Below are positions 1-9,448 of a stretch of 64,000 nucleotides of DNA, in pieces. Each line of letters opens with the position of its first letter. The stretch's first letter is position 1. The translations under genes were made by a program, and so were the position numbers. The stretch lies in contig CALEDJ010000025.1 in NCBI GenBank assembly GCA_937951485.1, positions 29,346 through 93,345 of the forward strand, given 5' to 3'. The notes under the pieces were generated by a model, which was not told the origin of the DNA, searched no databases, and saw only the letters and a list, made by a program, of their open reading frames with translations. Origin of the DNA: an uncultured bacterium. Its GTDB lineage: Bacteria > Hydrogenedentota > Hydrogenedentia > Hydrogenedentales > CAILVY01.

Positions 1-720
1 CACTGACGGCTCCACTTCCCAGCGGATCCCGATTTTGCGCCCCGTGGTGACCACTTCCACGATCTGCCGGTCATCCAGCCATGCCTCGATTTTTTCCCCG
101 TACACGCGCAAACGCACCCGGTACCATCGGCCGTTGTCAAAATGGACGATCCGGGCGGTCATATTGTTGGCTGCGTCCTCATAGTCAATGCTGGAGAGGC
201 CGACCAGCGATCCGCCCCACCCGCCCAGGATCAGAGAACACGGATCCGGACCCACCGGGAAGGTCAGCCCGCAGAAGAAATCACTTCCCGCCACGCGCAT
301 TGCCTCCAGCGTAATCTCGTAATCATTTCGAACAAGCGGCCCCCGCCAGGTGACCCCCGTCATGTCGTTGCCCTCTTCCAGGAACAAAACGCCGTCCTCC
401 ACCCGGACGTTCCCCTTCCCGTAGAAATCCGATACGCGCCAGTCGGCACTCTCCTGCATGGGGCCGGGGCGCGGCGCGCCGTCAGGACCGAGATTGTGCC
501 GGAGCACGAAACCCGGCACCGGCTCCAAGTCCTCTTCCGGCGCGGGCGCTTCCGGAACCTGGACAGTTCCCTCACGTTCTGGTGCGCGCGCATTACCTGC
601 TTGCACTCCGATGGTAGAGCAGGACGCCAAGGAGATCATTGCCGGCAGAAGAATCGGTAAACCGCCCCGCCTGATCACCCGCAAAAATCGATCACAAAGC
701 GATTCTTCAACATACGACAT
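1..720 (-). CDS. DUF1080-like lipoprotein, 3' end cut by window edge
   Basis: This frame is open from an ATG at 720 to the left edge, so the C-terminus is missing. An AAGGAGG ribosome site lies 11 bases before the ATG. The N-terminus has basic residues, a hydrophobic stretch and the lipobox LASC near residue 33, which predicts export and lipidation. An acidic, proline-rich linker (PEAPAPEEDLEP) follows. The rest (WRVSDFYGKGNVRVEDGVL, DYEITLEAMRV, WYRVRLRVYGEKIEAWLDD) looks like the DUF1080/concanavalin-like jelly roll of 3-keto-disaccharide hydrolase-type proteins. I infer a surface carbohydrate-binding or -hydrolysing role. No catalytic residue can be assigned. Confidence 0.75.
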   Translation of the reverse strand, partial: MSYVEESLCDRFLRVIRRGGLPILLPAMISLASCSTIGVQAGNARAPEREGTVQVPEAPAPEEDLEPVPGFVLRHNLGPDGAPRPGPMQESADWRVSDFYGKGNVRVEDGVLFLEEGNDMTGVTWRGPLVRNDYEITLEAMRVAGSDFFCGLTFPVGPDPCSLILGGWGGSLVGLSSIDYEDAANNMTARIVHFDNGRWYRVRLRVYGEKIEAWLDDRQIVEVVTTGRKIGIRWEVEPSV

Positions 721-971
721 ACCTTGGTCAGCCTCCTTCTCAGCGCCCGAAGCGTTGGCTTATTCCCACACGTCAATGCGCGGTCATCCCATATGTATTC
801 TCCAACTACGATTTCATAATAGCCATCCTCGGTCGGCAAATGCTACCCCCTGTCCTCAGCGGGCTTTTCTATTGCCTGGTTTTGTGTTACCCTTATGGAG
901 GACGACCAAGGTGCGTCCAGCGCGCAAGCGTTGTCATTGGCGAGGCGTGTCCTGGTGGGAGGGCAAGCGGT

Positions 972-1364
972 ATGGAATCGAAGCCGAACTGTCGAGAGTT
1001 CACCAGAAGCGAAGTGAACGCAAAAATGGAGGTGCGCCTTCCCAGCGGGATCGTTCTGGATGGGTGCAGCCGGAATGTGAGCCTGAGCGGCGTGCTTTTC
1101 GCCACGGAGCGCTCCCTGCCGGTGGGGAACAGCGTGCAGGCAACGCTACTGCTTCACCACGGGCATGACGAACACCGCATCGCCGCGGAGGGCTTTGTGG
1201 TGCGTGTGACGGATTGCGGCGTCGCCATCGAATTCACGAAAATCTCCCCGGAGAGCCTGGAGCAATTGCGCCGGCTGATCATGGACGCTGCCAGTGATGC
1301 CGAACAGGTGGAACGCGAGTACCAGTCGCATTTGAAATCGAAACGCAAGAAGGAAGATGCCTGA
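972..1364 (+). CDS. PilZ-domain protein
   Basis: A 130-residue protein. The ATG at 972 follows GGGAGGG at a good distance and is preferred over the in-frame ATG at 840, which adds residues unlike the family. The sequence has the small PilZ beta-barrel pattern: an N-terminal basic segment (EFTRSEVNAKMEVRLPSG), a C-S-R-N-V-S-L-S-G-V-L-F segment matching the D/NxSxxG signature, then strands ending in GVAIEFTKISPE. PilZ domains bind cyclic di-GMP through an RxxxR plus D/NxSxxG pair; the arginine motif is imperfect here, so binding is uncertain. The C-terminus is charged (KSKRKKEDA). It overlaps the next gene by 8 bases, which suggests translational coupling. Confidence 0.75.
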   Translation: MESKPNCREFTRSEVNAKMEVRLPSGIVLDGCSRNVSLSGVLFATERSLPVGNSVQATLLLHHGHDEHRIAAEGFVVRVTDCGVAIEFTKISPESLEQLRRLIMDAASDAEQVEREYQSHLKSKRKKEDA

Positions 1365-3630
1365 CGAACGGCGTCCTCGTTTGGGGCGCAGTGCGCAGGC
1401 GGCCCATACAATGCCATCCACCTTTGCCTTGTCACTGAGCAAATGGGCGTTGGACGTCGCGACGAAAATCGTCAAAGCGGACGTCCGACTCCACCACGCC
1501 GATGTTGTTCGCGACGATCTGGCCATCGTTTTCGTGGTCAACCATTTTACGCGCCTCGAAACGCTGCTGCTGCCCTATGTGCTTTACAAGCACACCGGGC
1601 GCGAGGTGATGGGACTGGCCGCCGCGGAATTGTTCCAAGGGCGCATCGGTCGGTTTCTGCAATCCACGGGCGCTGTTTCCACTGCCGCGCCCGACCGGGA
1701 CAAGATCATCGTCCGGTCCCTTCTGAAGGGGGACCATCCTTGGATGATTTTTCCTGAAGGGGCGATGATCAAGGACAAAAAGGTCATTGACCACAAGGGT
1801 GAATTCGCAGTTTATAACAACGGACAGCGACGTCCCCCCCATAAGGGCGCAGCGGTGCTGGCGCTGCGCGCCGAATTTTACCGCCGCAAGATCGAATGCC
1901 TTTACCACCGCCCCGGACGGGAAGGCCTGCAAGCGGCCCTTGAAAAATTCGGATTGGATTCCGCCGAGGAGGTCCTGGGCCGAAGAACTGTTATCATCCC
2001 CGTGAATATCACTTATTTCCCCATGCGCGCCCATGACAACGTGCTGCTGCGCATGGCCACACGCTTCGCCGAAGACCTGAGCCAGCGCGCTATCGAGGAA
2101 TTGTCGGTGGAGGGCACGCTTTTATCCGAAGACACCGACATTGACATCACCCTCGGCGACCCCATTGAACTGGACGAATACTTGAACTTGCCGGAATACG
2201 CCTCACTCATGGCTTGTGGTGCGCGGGACTTGGACGACCTGGAAATGGACCCCTCTTCGCTATTCAATGATGCCGCGCGCCAACTCATGATCCGTTATAT
2301 GCGGGAAATCTATGAACTGACCACCGTCAACTATGATCACCTCTTCGCGAGCCTCCTCCGGCACCTGATTTTCAACCGATTCGATGATCGTTGTCTTCGC
2401 GAGCGCGCCTTTCTTTGCGCATATCACTTGCGACGTCTGGGGGTACGCCGCATGCACAGTCTGCTCGAGCGCACCTACCGGGGGCTTGTTTATGAGGACT
2501 CTTTCCAGAAATTCGACGATTTCCTCGCCCTGTGCCTGCAGGAAGGCGTGGTAACACAGGAAAACGGCGCGCTGGCGCGGAAGCCCAAGCCGCGTGTCGG
2601 AACGGAAGATTTTCACACCATGCGCGCCCGCGAACTCACAGAGGTGATCGCCAACGAAATCGAACCGCTGCCACGCCTGTGCGAGCATATCCGCCGGGTG
2701 GCGCGCCTGCCGCGCGTCATGGTCGCGTGGCGGGTGCGTGAACTGCTGCTGCAGGAAGACATGCGGCTTTTCGAGGAGGACTACTCGCGCTATTTCAATC
2801 CCGGTCTGAGCAAAGGCCCGGAAGTGGGCCGACCTTTCCTGCTTCGGCCGCTGTGGGTGCGCGGCGGCGTTGTGCTTGCCCACGGTTACATGGCGGCACC
2901 GCTGGAAGTGCGCGCGCTGGCCGAGTATCTCTGTCAAAGGGGCTACGTGGTCTACGGCGTACGGTTGAAAGGACATGGCACCTCGCCGGAGGACCTCGCG
3001 CATAGTGCGTGGGAAGAGTGGTACGAAGCAGTCAGTCGCGGTCACGCCATCGTGCGCACGTTCACAGACCAGGTGTTCGTTGGTGGTTTTTCCACCGGCG
3101 GCTGCCTGGCGCTTATTGCCGCCGCGCGCAAGCCCCGACATCTGCGCGGCGTCTTCTCCATCTGCGCTCCGCTCAAACTGCAGAACTATTCCGTGCGGCT
3201 TGCGCCGTCCATCGTCACGCTGAATTCGCTGCTTCGGCGTTTCGGCCGCAACCGCGAGTCCTGGGAATATGTGGACAATGATCCCGAAAACAAGCATATC
3301 AACTACACCCGCAACCCACTCACCGGCATCTCCGAACTGGTGAAGGTCATGGATGCGATGGAGGGTTGTCTGCCGCAGGTGAAGATCCCTGCACTCGTCG
3401 TCCAAGGCTCCAAAGACCCCACGGTGAATCCTGTCAGCGGCGCCCTCATCTTCGACCAACTGGGGAGCGCCCGCAAAGAACTTGCACTTTTCGAACGCGA
3501 ACGCCACGGCATCATCAACGGCGATGGGGCGGTGGAAATTTTCGACCGCGTGTATCACTTTCTGCGCCGCGCCGGCGCGAAAAGCGCAGTCCCGGAAACC
3601 GCCGCACGCGCCACTCCGGCGGTCTTATGA
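1357..3630 (+). CDS. Acyltransferase-alpha/beta hydrolase fusion protein
   Basis: A 757-residue two-enzyme protein. Residues about 45-260 resemble PlsB/PlsC-type glycerolipid acyltransferases: NHFTRLE at the catalytic block and IFPEGAMIKDK at the glycerol-phosphate-binding block. The usual HX4D reads HX4E here. A helical middle region (about 260-480) has no recognised domain. Residues about 500-740 form an alpha/beta hydrolase of the monoacylglycerol lipase/serine aminopeptidase type, with the oxyanion segment AHGYMAAP, nucleophile elbow GFSTGG (Ser near 578), acid in VQGSKDP and histidine in ERHGIING. It probably builds or remodels acyl lipids in the cytoplasm. The 8-base overlap ties its translation to the PilZ gene. 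The start could also be the ATG at 1411. Confidence 0.8.
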   Translation: MPDERRPRLGRSAQAAHTMPSTFALSLSKWALDVATKIVKADVRLHHADVVRDDLAIVFVVNHFTRLETLLLPYVLYKHTGREVMGLAAAELFQGRIGRFLQSTGAVSTAAPDRDKIIVRSLLKGDHPWMIFPEGAMIKDKKVIDHKGEFAVYNNGQRRPPHKGAAVLALRAEFYRRKIECLYHRPGREGLQAALEKFGLDSAEEVLGRRTVIIPVNITYFPMRAHDNVLLRMATRFAEDLSQRAIEELSVEGTLLSEDTDIDITLGDPIELDEYLNLPEYASLMACGARDLDDLEMDPSSLFNDAARQLMIRYMREIYELTTVNYDHLFASLLRHLIFNRFDDRCLRERAFLCAYHLRRLGVRRMHSLLERTYRGLVYEDSFQKFDDFLALCLQEGVVTQENGALARKPKPRVGTEDFHTMRARELTEVIANEIEPLPRLCEHIRRVARLPRVMVAWRVRELLLQEDMRLFEEDYSRYFNPGLSKGPEVGRPFLLRPLWVRGGVVLAHGYMAAPLEVRALAEYLCQRGYVVYGVRLKGHGTSPEDLAHSAWEEWYEAVSRGHAIVRTFTDQVFVGGFSTGGCLALIAAARKPRHLRGVFSICAPLKLQNYSVRLAPSIVTLNSLLRRFGRNRESWEYVDNDPENKHINYTRNPLTGISELVKVMDAMEGCLPQVKIPALVVQGSKDPTVNPVSGALIFDQLGSARKELALFERERHGIINGDGAVEIFDRVYHFLRRAGAKSAVPETAARATPAVL

Positions 3631-3663
3631 TATGGGTGCAGCAAAACGGAACCCATGCTGCCC

Positions 3664-5274
3664 CTATGAGCGGCCACTGCCGACGCTGTCGCGCGGGACC
3701 ATCTCATTTTTCACAACCCCTTCACTGACCAGAAAATCCCGGATGTATGCGCCGATGATATTCGTTTTGAGTTCGAGGCCAATAGGTGTCATATGACAGA
3801 TGTCGAAAAAGTGGTCGTCGCCGGCAACAAAACGTTCCGCCACGGGCACATAGAGGATGCCCTCGTTTTCACACATCCGCTTCAGGACGCGGTTGTACAG
3901 GGCCATGATCTGCCGGTAGGTGGAGAAATACAGGGGGCCGCCGTGCCATACCTCGCGCAGGTTCACGTCGTAGTAGCGGCGCGCGCGGAAATGATGCCAG
4001 GAAATGGTCGGATAGGCGAAACTGCAGACCGCCATTTGGACATTTCGTTCGCGCGCGGCGACAGCCATCGCCCGCAGGTTGCGCATGGTCGTGGCGTTCA
4101 TGAATGCCGCAAGAACATCGTCCGGAGGCAGAAGCCTGCGGTTAAATATCCGCCGCAGCAGCCGCGAACGGTTCAGGGCGCTGCGCCACGGATTCGGAGC
4201 GTCCAGCCAAATCGGAAAATGTTTGTGGCAGACATCATTGACAGCGTTGTAGTAGAGGATGAGATCAGGTTCCAGGTCCAGATAGTCGTTGATACGGCGG
4301 CGCTCGGTATACGATGTCAGACCACACAAGCCGGCATTCACCACGTCAATCTTGTCCGTGTTCAGCCATTCCCGCAGTTTGCGTTCCATGATGTTGGGAT
4401 AGGTGGAGGCGTTGTCATTGCCTTCTTCCGTGGTGGAGCCGCCGACGCAGACGATGCGAAACACGCCCGGCGGTTTGGGCAACACCACGTCGTCGTCACG
4501 GAAGCCATAATTGTTGGTGCTGAGGATGCTTTCCGGCATGGTCCAGTTTTTCTTATACGAAAAGAAAGGCTTTTCCCACGGGGATTCCGGCGGCGGCTCG
4601 CTGAGAATCTGCGCTTCGATGGGCAATGCGTCGGTGATCTCACGGGCGATGACCTCGACGATATCCCTTTCATCCCGTCTCGGGGCGACTGTCACCATGT
4701 AATGATGCGGCAGCATTGGAAACGTGGTTTCCACATAATGCGTACGGAACGTTGTAACAGCGTCCACCGTGCGGATGGCGTCGAACACCGCCTGCCAGTC
4801 GGGACGCGGCTCCCAGTCGCTCTCGCCACCCAGATAGCGCCGAAGATACTGTTCGAGAAGCGGCTCGCCGTGCGCCTCCAGCAGCGTCCCGTCGCGGGTG
4901 AAACACAAGTGCAACTCGCCTTGGAGGGCCAGAATGACGCTGCGGTGTTCCGGGCTTTGTCCGGCATAGTCTTCCCTGGATTGCCTCACCGATTCTTTCG
5001 CGATGGTGGGAGATGCGGGCACTGAAACGGCCCACCCCCGATCGCTTTGTGGAATAGTGAACTGGTGTTCTGGGCGCTTCAGTTCTTCCAGCGGCGCCAT
5101 CCGATACACCTTTCGGTTTTGCGCCTCAAAATAGCGCTCGTAGGCGCGCTCGGCGATCAGAACCCGGCCGCGCTCAAAAACTTCCAACCCCAACGCGATG
5201 ACCAGAAGCCAGACGAGGGCAATGCCGAAGCAATAGGCGCAGCGGGCGATCATTTGCACGACCTTGCGAACCAT
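3664..5274 (-). CDS. Membrane-anchored SGNH/GDSL-type hydrolase
   Basis: A 536-residue protein. The ATG at 5274 follows GGAGAGGATATTC; an in-frame ATG at 5298 has no comparable site. An N-terminal membrane segment (CAYCFGIALVWLLVIALGLEVF) is followed by about 200 residues with no recognised fold, then an SGNH-hydrolase domain: block I FRIVCVGGSTTEEGN (Ser near 277), block II around VVNAGLCGLTSYTE, block III with YYNAVNDV, and a final DICHMTPIG supplying the Asp-His pair near 493. Such proteins act on ester-linked substituents of lipids or polysaccharides, usually outside the inner membrane. It is first in a minus-strand run facing away from the acyltransferase fusion. The substrate cannot be named. 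Confidence 0.75.
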   Translation of the reverse strand: MVRKVVQMIARCAYCFGIALVWLLVIALGLEVFERGRVLIAERAYERYFEAQNRKVYRMAPLEELKRPEHQFTIPQSDRGWAVSVPASPTIAKESVRQSREDYAGQSPEHRSVILALQGELHLCFTRDGTLLEAHGEPLLEQYLRRYLGGESDWEPRPDWQAVFDAIRTVDAVTTFRTHYVETTFPMLPHHYMVTVAPRRDERDIVEVIAREITDALPIEAQILSEPPPESPWEKPFFSYKKNWTMPESILSTNNYGFRDDDVVLPKPPGVFRIVCVGGSTTEEGNDNASTYPNIMERKLREWLNTDKIDVVNAGLCGLTSYTERRRINDYLDLEPDLILYYNAVNDVCHKHFPIWLDAPNPWRSALNRSRLLRRIFNRRLLPPDDVLAAFMNATTMRNLRAMAVAARERNVQMAVCSFAYPTISWHHFRARRYYDVNLREVWHGGPLYFSTYRQIMALYNRVLKRMCENEGILYVPVAERFVAGDDHFFDICHMTPIGLELKTNIIGAYIRDFLVSEGVVKNEMVPRDSVGSGRS

Positions 5275-5340
5275 GAATATCCTCTCCAGGTGATTCATTC
5301 GTGATGCAGGCGTTTCGCCTGCATGAACAGGGTGGAACCT

Positions 5341-7887
5341 CTACTCCAGAACTGTAACGCAGGCGCTCCGCCGGCGATCAACATGAAATTCCTCGAAAAG
5401 TTGTTCGAGGGTGTCCGAAAACGCATGCAAGTAGACCGCGCTGCCATATAGCAGTTCCGGATTCAGGGCAAGCGCGCGCCGCAACGCTTCCTGCGCGACG
5501 CTGCGATCACCCGCTGTCAACAACGCTTTGCCCAGAAAATGCCAGGCACAGGATGATCCGGGAGATGATTCGGTAATTGCGCGCCATCCCGCGACGCGCG
5601 CCCGCAAGCCGCCCCGTCGTTCAAAAAAATCATCCAGGGCATTGGCGGCGACAGGTTCGTGGGGATTCGCAGAGAGCAGCATTTCCAAGTTTCGCTGCGC
5701 CGCATCCGTGTCTCCCGCCTTTTCCTGAAGCGCAGCCAATTCCAGAACGGTTTCCATGCGCCAAGGTTCGACTTGCGCCGCTTCCTGCAACAGATGCAGG
5801 GCCTCAGCATTCGCGCCCGATGAGGCCATCTCCCGCGCACGACGGCGTAGTTGCTGGTGATATGACTCACCGTATGGCACAAAACAGGGATTGACATCCT
5901 TCTGTCTCCATTGGATTTGCTGTGATCGCCGCATTGCAAGGGGCGGTTCGGGAATGCCGATATTCATGATCAACCCGAAGGCTCCAATATGGCGCACCGT
6001 GTGCATGGCGCGCAGTTCCAGCCCTGAATCGTCAGGCAGCAGGATGCCGCGAAAACGACTCCATCGCCTGAGGTCCACTGATTCATAAACAGGCAGGAAA
6101 TAGCGGATAGCGCCTTCACCGGGCAAATAATCGGGGTATGCGGTAAGTTTGTGTGAGAAATCATGTATTCCTTCATAGAGAACCGAAAAGCACGGTACAT
6201 GGCCCGATATATCAAAATCCAGAACGACATAGGATGTAAGAAATGTCTTTTCCTCCCACAGCGGACCTTCCGGGCGAAGCGCCAGGGGCTTCATTGGACA
6301 ATAGAGACGTCCTGCCGGGTCGTTTCTTGCCGACATTTCAACTGGCTGCAACTCAGCGGCGGCGCACTGCGCCACCAGGGCATCTACTTGACGCATCTGG
6401 ATATAACGTGCGACATGGAGGGGTGCGGCGATAATCAGCACTGCGGCGCCAGCGAAGATGGCCGTATTCCGCAGAGAACGCCCCTGCCATTGTCGCGGCC
6501 TAAGAGCGTCCTCCAGGAGGTTTCGACGCGGGTCTGAGCGACGCCGCGCCCGGACGGTGGCGAGAATCCAGTCGGCCGACAGCCCGGCGAACCAATACGG
6601 TGCGAATGCCAGATGGAAACTGTGCCGGTACAAGTACTGGAGGCTTGTGACTCCGGCGTAATAGGCAAGGAAAAAAGCAACGAACGCCGCCAATCGCAGA
6701 TTCCTGCCGGCCATGCACAGCAAGGTCGCGGCGGCAAGAAGCACCCACAGCGCATTGGGCGATTTTGAATAGGTGGGGACGCCGCTTAGCACTTGTGCCA
6801 CCGCCCCCCAACTTCGTGTAATTATATCTCCGGGAAATGTGCACGCCATTGCGACCAGAAAATCCCGTTTGGCGCGATCGGGATACAGGCGGTATTTTTC
6901 CATGAAAACGGCAGAATCGTTCGTCCTTTCCGCAAAACTCATGGCGGTTTCGCTGGCATAGAGGTCGTGCAGAACGTAGATGCGTTCATAGGAAGCGCGG
7001 GACAATCCTGCGTTGTCATCCGAAACGGTGGCCAATCCCATGATCATGTCGTGATAGCCGAGCGTGCCATGTTCCTGAAAACTTTTCAGAATGGGCCAGG
7101 CAGCGAGGAAAAACGCGGCCAGCATCAGAGCAGCACCCGCAAGCCGTTCCATGATGGCAACGCGCATTGGAGGCCGTGCACACACCAAAGGGACCAGTCC
7201 GGCGGGCAACAGAAACACCATGAGATCGCGGCGGAATCCCAAGCCGATGCCGATGACCAGCCCCAGCAGCGCGCACATTGCCCAGAACCAGCGGGTGCGG
7301 CGCGGTCTGACAATGATTGTTCCAAGGATGATCAACGTCGCAATGATGAACGGCGCTTTGGCGAAGTCGCGCAGGGTGGGCAATATCACCAGCGGGGCGG
7401 GAGACGCAATAAATGCGGCCGCAACCGTGGCCGCGAACGGGCGCCGCATGGCCAGACGCGCCACCCCATAGATCAGCAACACGGTCAGCACATAAAACAA
7501 AACGCACACACCGCGCACCACATCCCATGAAACACCAAAGCACCGCCACGCCGCGCCGACCGTCCAGATCAGATACTGGTGATATTGCTGGTAGACATCC
7601 AGAGGCTGAAACTGCAAATTGTCCGGCAGCAGGTTCGCGGGAAAGGTCATTTCCTGAAAATCGAGAAAGGCGCGCAGTCCCGGAACATCGGCGGGTTCCA
7701 CATTGACCAACCCGTGCCCATGCCCCATCATCAGCGAAGGAATATACAGGTCGTTGGTAAGCGATCCCGCCGGACCCTGCCAGTCGGACAACGCCCGCAC
7801 CGCTGTCATGGCGGCGAGCAATGTCAGTACAGCGACAAATGGGATATCCCCGAAGCGCCGATATGCGCAGATGACCGGGCTGTTCAT
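5341..7887 (-). CDS. Polytopic glycosyltransferase-like membrane protein with C-terminal TPRs
   Basis: About 848 residues from the ATG at 7887. A longer frame to 7989 only adds translated 9-base repeats (SDLSDLSD), so that extension is rejected. The first half holds about ten hydrophobic helices, with an acidic loop after helix 1 (NDLYIPSLMMGHGH) as in GT39/GT83-like (PMT/ArnT) enzymes that use polyprenyl-phosphate sugars. A large extracytoplasmic region follows the last helix near residue 500. The C-terminal 170 residues are helical repeats resembling TPRs (EALHLLQEAAQVEPWRMETV, DTDAAQRNLEMLLSANPHEP, SVAQEALRRALALNPE). I infer protein or glycan glycosylation at the membrane. The family is a best guess from topology, not from conserved motifs. 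Confidence 0.6.
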   Translation of the reverse strand: MNSPVICAYRRFGDIPFVAVLTLLAAMTAVRALSDWQGPAGSLTNDLYIPSLMMGHGHGLVNVEPADVPGLRAFLDFQEMTFPANLLPDNLQFQPLDVYQQYHQYLIWTVGAAWRCFGVSWDVVRGVCVLFYVLTVLLIYGVARLAMRRPFAATVAAAFIASPAPLVILPTLRDFAKAPFIIATLIILGTIIVRPRRTRWFWAMCALLGLVIGIGLGFRRDLMVFLLPAGLVPLVCARPPMRVAIMERLAGAALMLAAFFLAAWPILKSFQEHGTLGYHDMIMGLATVSDDNAGLSRASYERIYVLHDLYASETAMSFAERTNDSAVFMEKYRLYPDRAKRDFLVAMACTFPGDIITRSWGAVAQVLSGVPTYSKSPNALWVLLAAATLLCMAGRNLRLAAFVAFFLAYYAGVTSLQYLYRHSFHLAFAPYWFAGLSADWILATVRARRRSDPRRNLLEDALRPRQWQGRSLRNTAIFAGAAVLIIAAPLHVARYIQMRQVDALVAQCAAAELQPVEMSARNDPAGRLYCPMKPLALRPEGPLWEEKTFLTSYVVLDFDISGHVPCFSVLYEGIHDFSHKLTAYPDYLPGEGAIRYFLPVYESVDLRRWSRFRGILLPDDSGLELRAMHTVRHIGAFGLIMNIGIPEPPLAMRRSQQIQWRQKDVNPCFVPYGESYHQQLRRRAREMASSGANAEALHLLQEAAQVEPWRMETVLELAALQEKAGDTDAAQRNLEMLLSANPHEPVAANALDDFFERRGGLRARVAGWRAITESSPGSSCAWHFLGKALLTAGDRSVAQEALRRALALNPELLYGSAVYLHAFSDTLEQLFEEFHVDRRRSACVTVLE

Positions 7888-7960
7888 GGCGCTGCAATCC
7901 TTCAGGCGTCTGATTTTCCAGGGTGCGTTTTGCAAGGGGCACTCGGGAGGTTCTTCGTGT

Positions 7961-7993
7961 CTGTCGGACAAGTCGGACAGGTCGGACAAGCCA
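7961..7993. repeat. 9-base-period (TCC-N6)n repeat, locus 1
   Basis: Three units of GTCGGACAN in tandem. Read on the minus strand they are TCCGACCTG, TCCGACTTG and TCCGACAGA. The array lies just upstream of the glycosyltransferase-like gene and belongs to a family found at nine places in the window. Confidence 0.8.
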
Positions 7994-8029
7994 GGCGACC
8001 CGAATGCGGTGCGGTGTGTCCGTTCATGG

Positions 8030-9448
8030 CTATTCTACCGACACAGGTGTCCAATAGCGGTCATAAAGCCGCTCGGTCTGGCCTTGGAGCGCGCGGAGCC
8101 GGTCCACCGCAGTCTCATCGCCCGCGGCGTACTGGATCATCAACCGGCCCTCCTCAAAGCAGAGTTCATCGTGTTGCGGAAACACTTCGCGCAGCAGAAA
8201 CATGGTGTATTTAACCAGCCGAAAGGGACCATAAACACGCGGCAAGGTGCCCGCCGGCGCTTCGACCGCCACCGATCTCTGGTCCTTGATCGCGGCAATG
8301 AGATCAGCCGCGTCCGGAGACGGCGCGAAACATACGGTGAAATAGCGGCCAAAGTCATCACTGCCCTCAACCCAGTGTGTGTCGCTGACGCCGCAGATCG
8401 CGATACGCCGCCCTCTGGCGCGTTCTTCCTGGTATCTGGCGACCTGGATCGCGTTGATGTCCCGCGCGTGCGACGATTCCCAGTCGGAGCCACTGATCAT
8501 TTCCAGCGCGTCGAAAACCTCCGTTTCGAATAAGTAGTTCAGCAGTGCTTCTTCCACATTGTACCGGTTGCCGGTAACCCAATAAGGGTGACAGAGCATA
8601 CTCAGGCCGCCGCGTTCGCGGATGCGTGCGGACGCCCACACGCACGCTGCATAGTGAAACCTGTTCACGTGGGGCGGAGTGGGGGGGAGCGACTCCATCA
8701 AGATCGCGACTTCCGCGCGATACGTGGTCTCGTCGTCCCGATACAATTCCGTGATGCCGGCGTTCGCGCTGAAACTGACAATGTGGACCGGATTGTCCGG
8801 TGTGTGCACCTCTTCGCCGGGGTAAATGCGCAGATCGATCGGAAGACCGGCGAAAGCCTCCCGCGCCTCAATGGACGTGTCATACAAATGATGGTCGGTC
8901 AGCGCCATGAAATCCAATCCGGCGCGGCGGCACGCTCCCGCGACGTACGGCGGCGATTCCACCCCGTCGGACCGGTGGCTGTGCATGTGGATATCGCCCT
9001 TATACGGGCGCAATGCGTACAAATCCGGCCCAAGCGAATATACATGAAAGATGACCGAGCGCCTCTTGTCGCCGCAGGTCTGCTCAATAACGAACATGTG
9101 TTCCTGCTCGCCTTCGAACAACATCTTTATCCGGCCCCGTCCATTCTCGGCGGTGATCGGTATCTTCGTTCCCGGCGCCCATCCGCCCTTTTGCGGCGGC
9201 GCTTCCATCGGCGCATAGGTCAGTTCATAGGTGCAATCCTCGCGGAGGCGTACATGATCAAACAGCGGCACAATTTCGATCACAGACTCCTGATCCGCCG
9301 GAACAATGCGCGGCAGCACATCGAAATAGCGGTTTTCCGGGCGGATTTGCGCCCCGCTCGGCAATTTAGGACACAACAAAGGAGAGCCCGCTGCCGTGCC
9401 CACCAGGACGATACTGAACATCACGGCAAGTATTCTGAGTCTGCTCAT
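8030..9448 (-). CDS. Secreted PHP-domain (CehA/McbA-like) metallohydrolase
   Basis: A 472-residue protein. The ATG at 9448 sits 9 bases after AGGAGG; a GTG two codons earlier is too close to that site. The N-terminus (RLRILAVMFSIVLVGTAAG) is a signal peptide. Residues about 25-145 form a beta-rich domain. From about 155 a PHP phosphoesterase domain begins: GDIHMHSHRSDGVESP, GLDFMALTDHHLYDTS, IYPGEEVHTP and later ICGVSDTHWVEG supply the metal-binding His/Asp/Glu residues. CehA-like PHP enzymes hydrolyse phospho- or carbamate esters; the substrate is unknown. The gene follows the direction of the glycosyltransferase-like and SGNH genes, so all three may serve one extracellular process. Confidence 0.75.
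   Translation of the reverse strand: MSRLRILAVMFSIVLVGTAAGSPLLCPKLPSGAQIRPENRYFDVLPRIVPADQESVIEIVPLFDHVRLREDCTYELTYAPMEAPPQKGGWAPGTKIPITAENGRGRIKMLFEGEQEHMFVIEQTCGDKRRSVIFHVYSLGPDLYALRPYKGDIHMHSHRSDGVESPPYVAGACRRAGLDFMALTDHHLYDTSIEAREAFAGLPIDLRIYPGEEVHTPDNPVHIVSFSANAGITELYRDDETTYRAEVAILMESLPPTPPHVNRFHYAACVWASARIRERGGLSMLCHPYWVTGNRYNVEEALLNYLFETEVFDALEMISGSDWESSHARDINAIQVARYQEERARGRRIAICGVSDTHWVEGSDDFGRYFTVCFAPSPDAADLIAAIKDQRSVAVEAPAGTLPRVYGPFRLVKYTMFLLREVFPQHDELCFEEGRLMIQYAAGDETAVDRLRALQGQTERLYDRYWTPVSVE

Noticed and set aside
2260..3558. Minus-strand open frame of 432 codons
   Set aside because: It lies opposite the hydrolase half of the fusion gene. It is a high-GC artefact without domain signals.
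3793..5025. Plus-strand open frame of 410 codons
   Set aside because: It is antisense to the SGNH hydrolase gene, whose blocks are all recognisable. The plus frame resembles no protein.
7887..7989. N-terminal extension of the glycosyltransferase-like protein (SDLSDLSD)
   Set aside because: The residues come from a 9-base repeat array. The family-like protein starts at the ATG at 7887.
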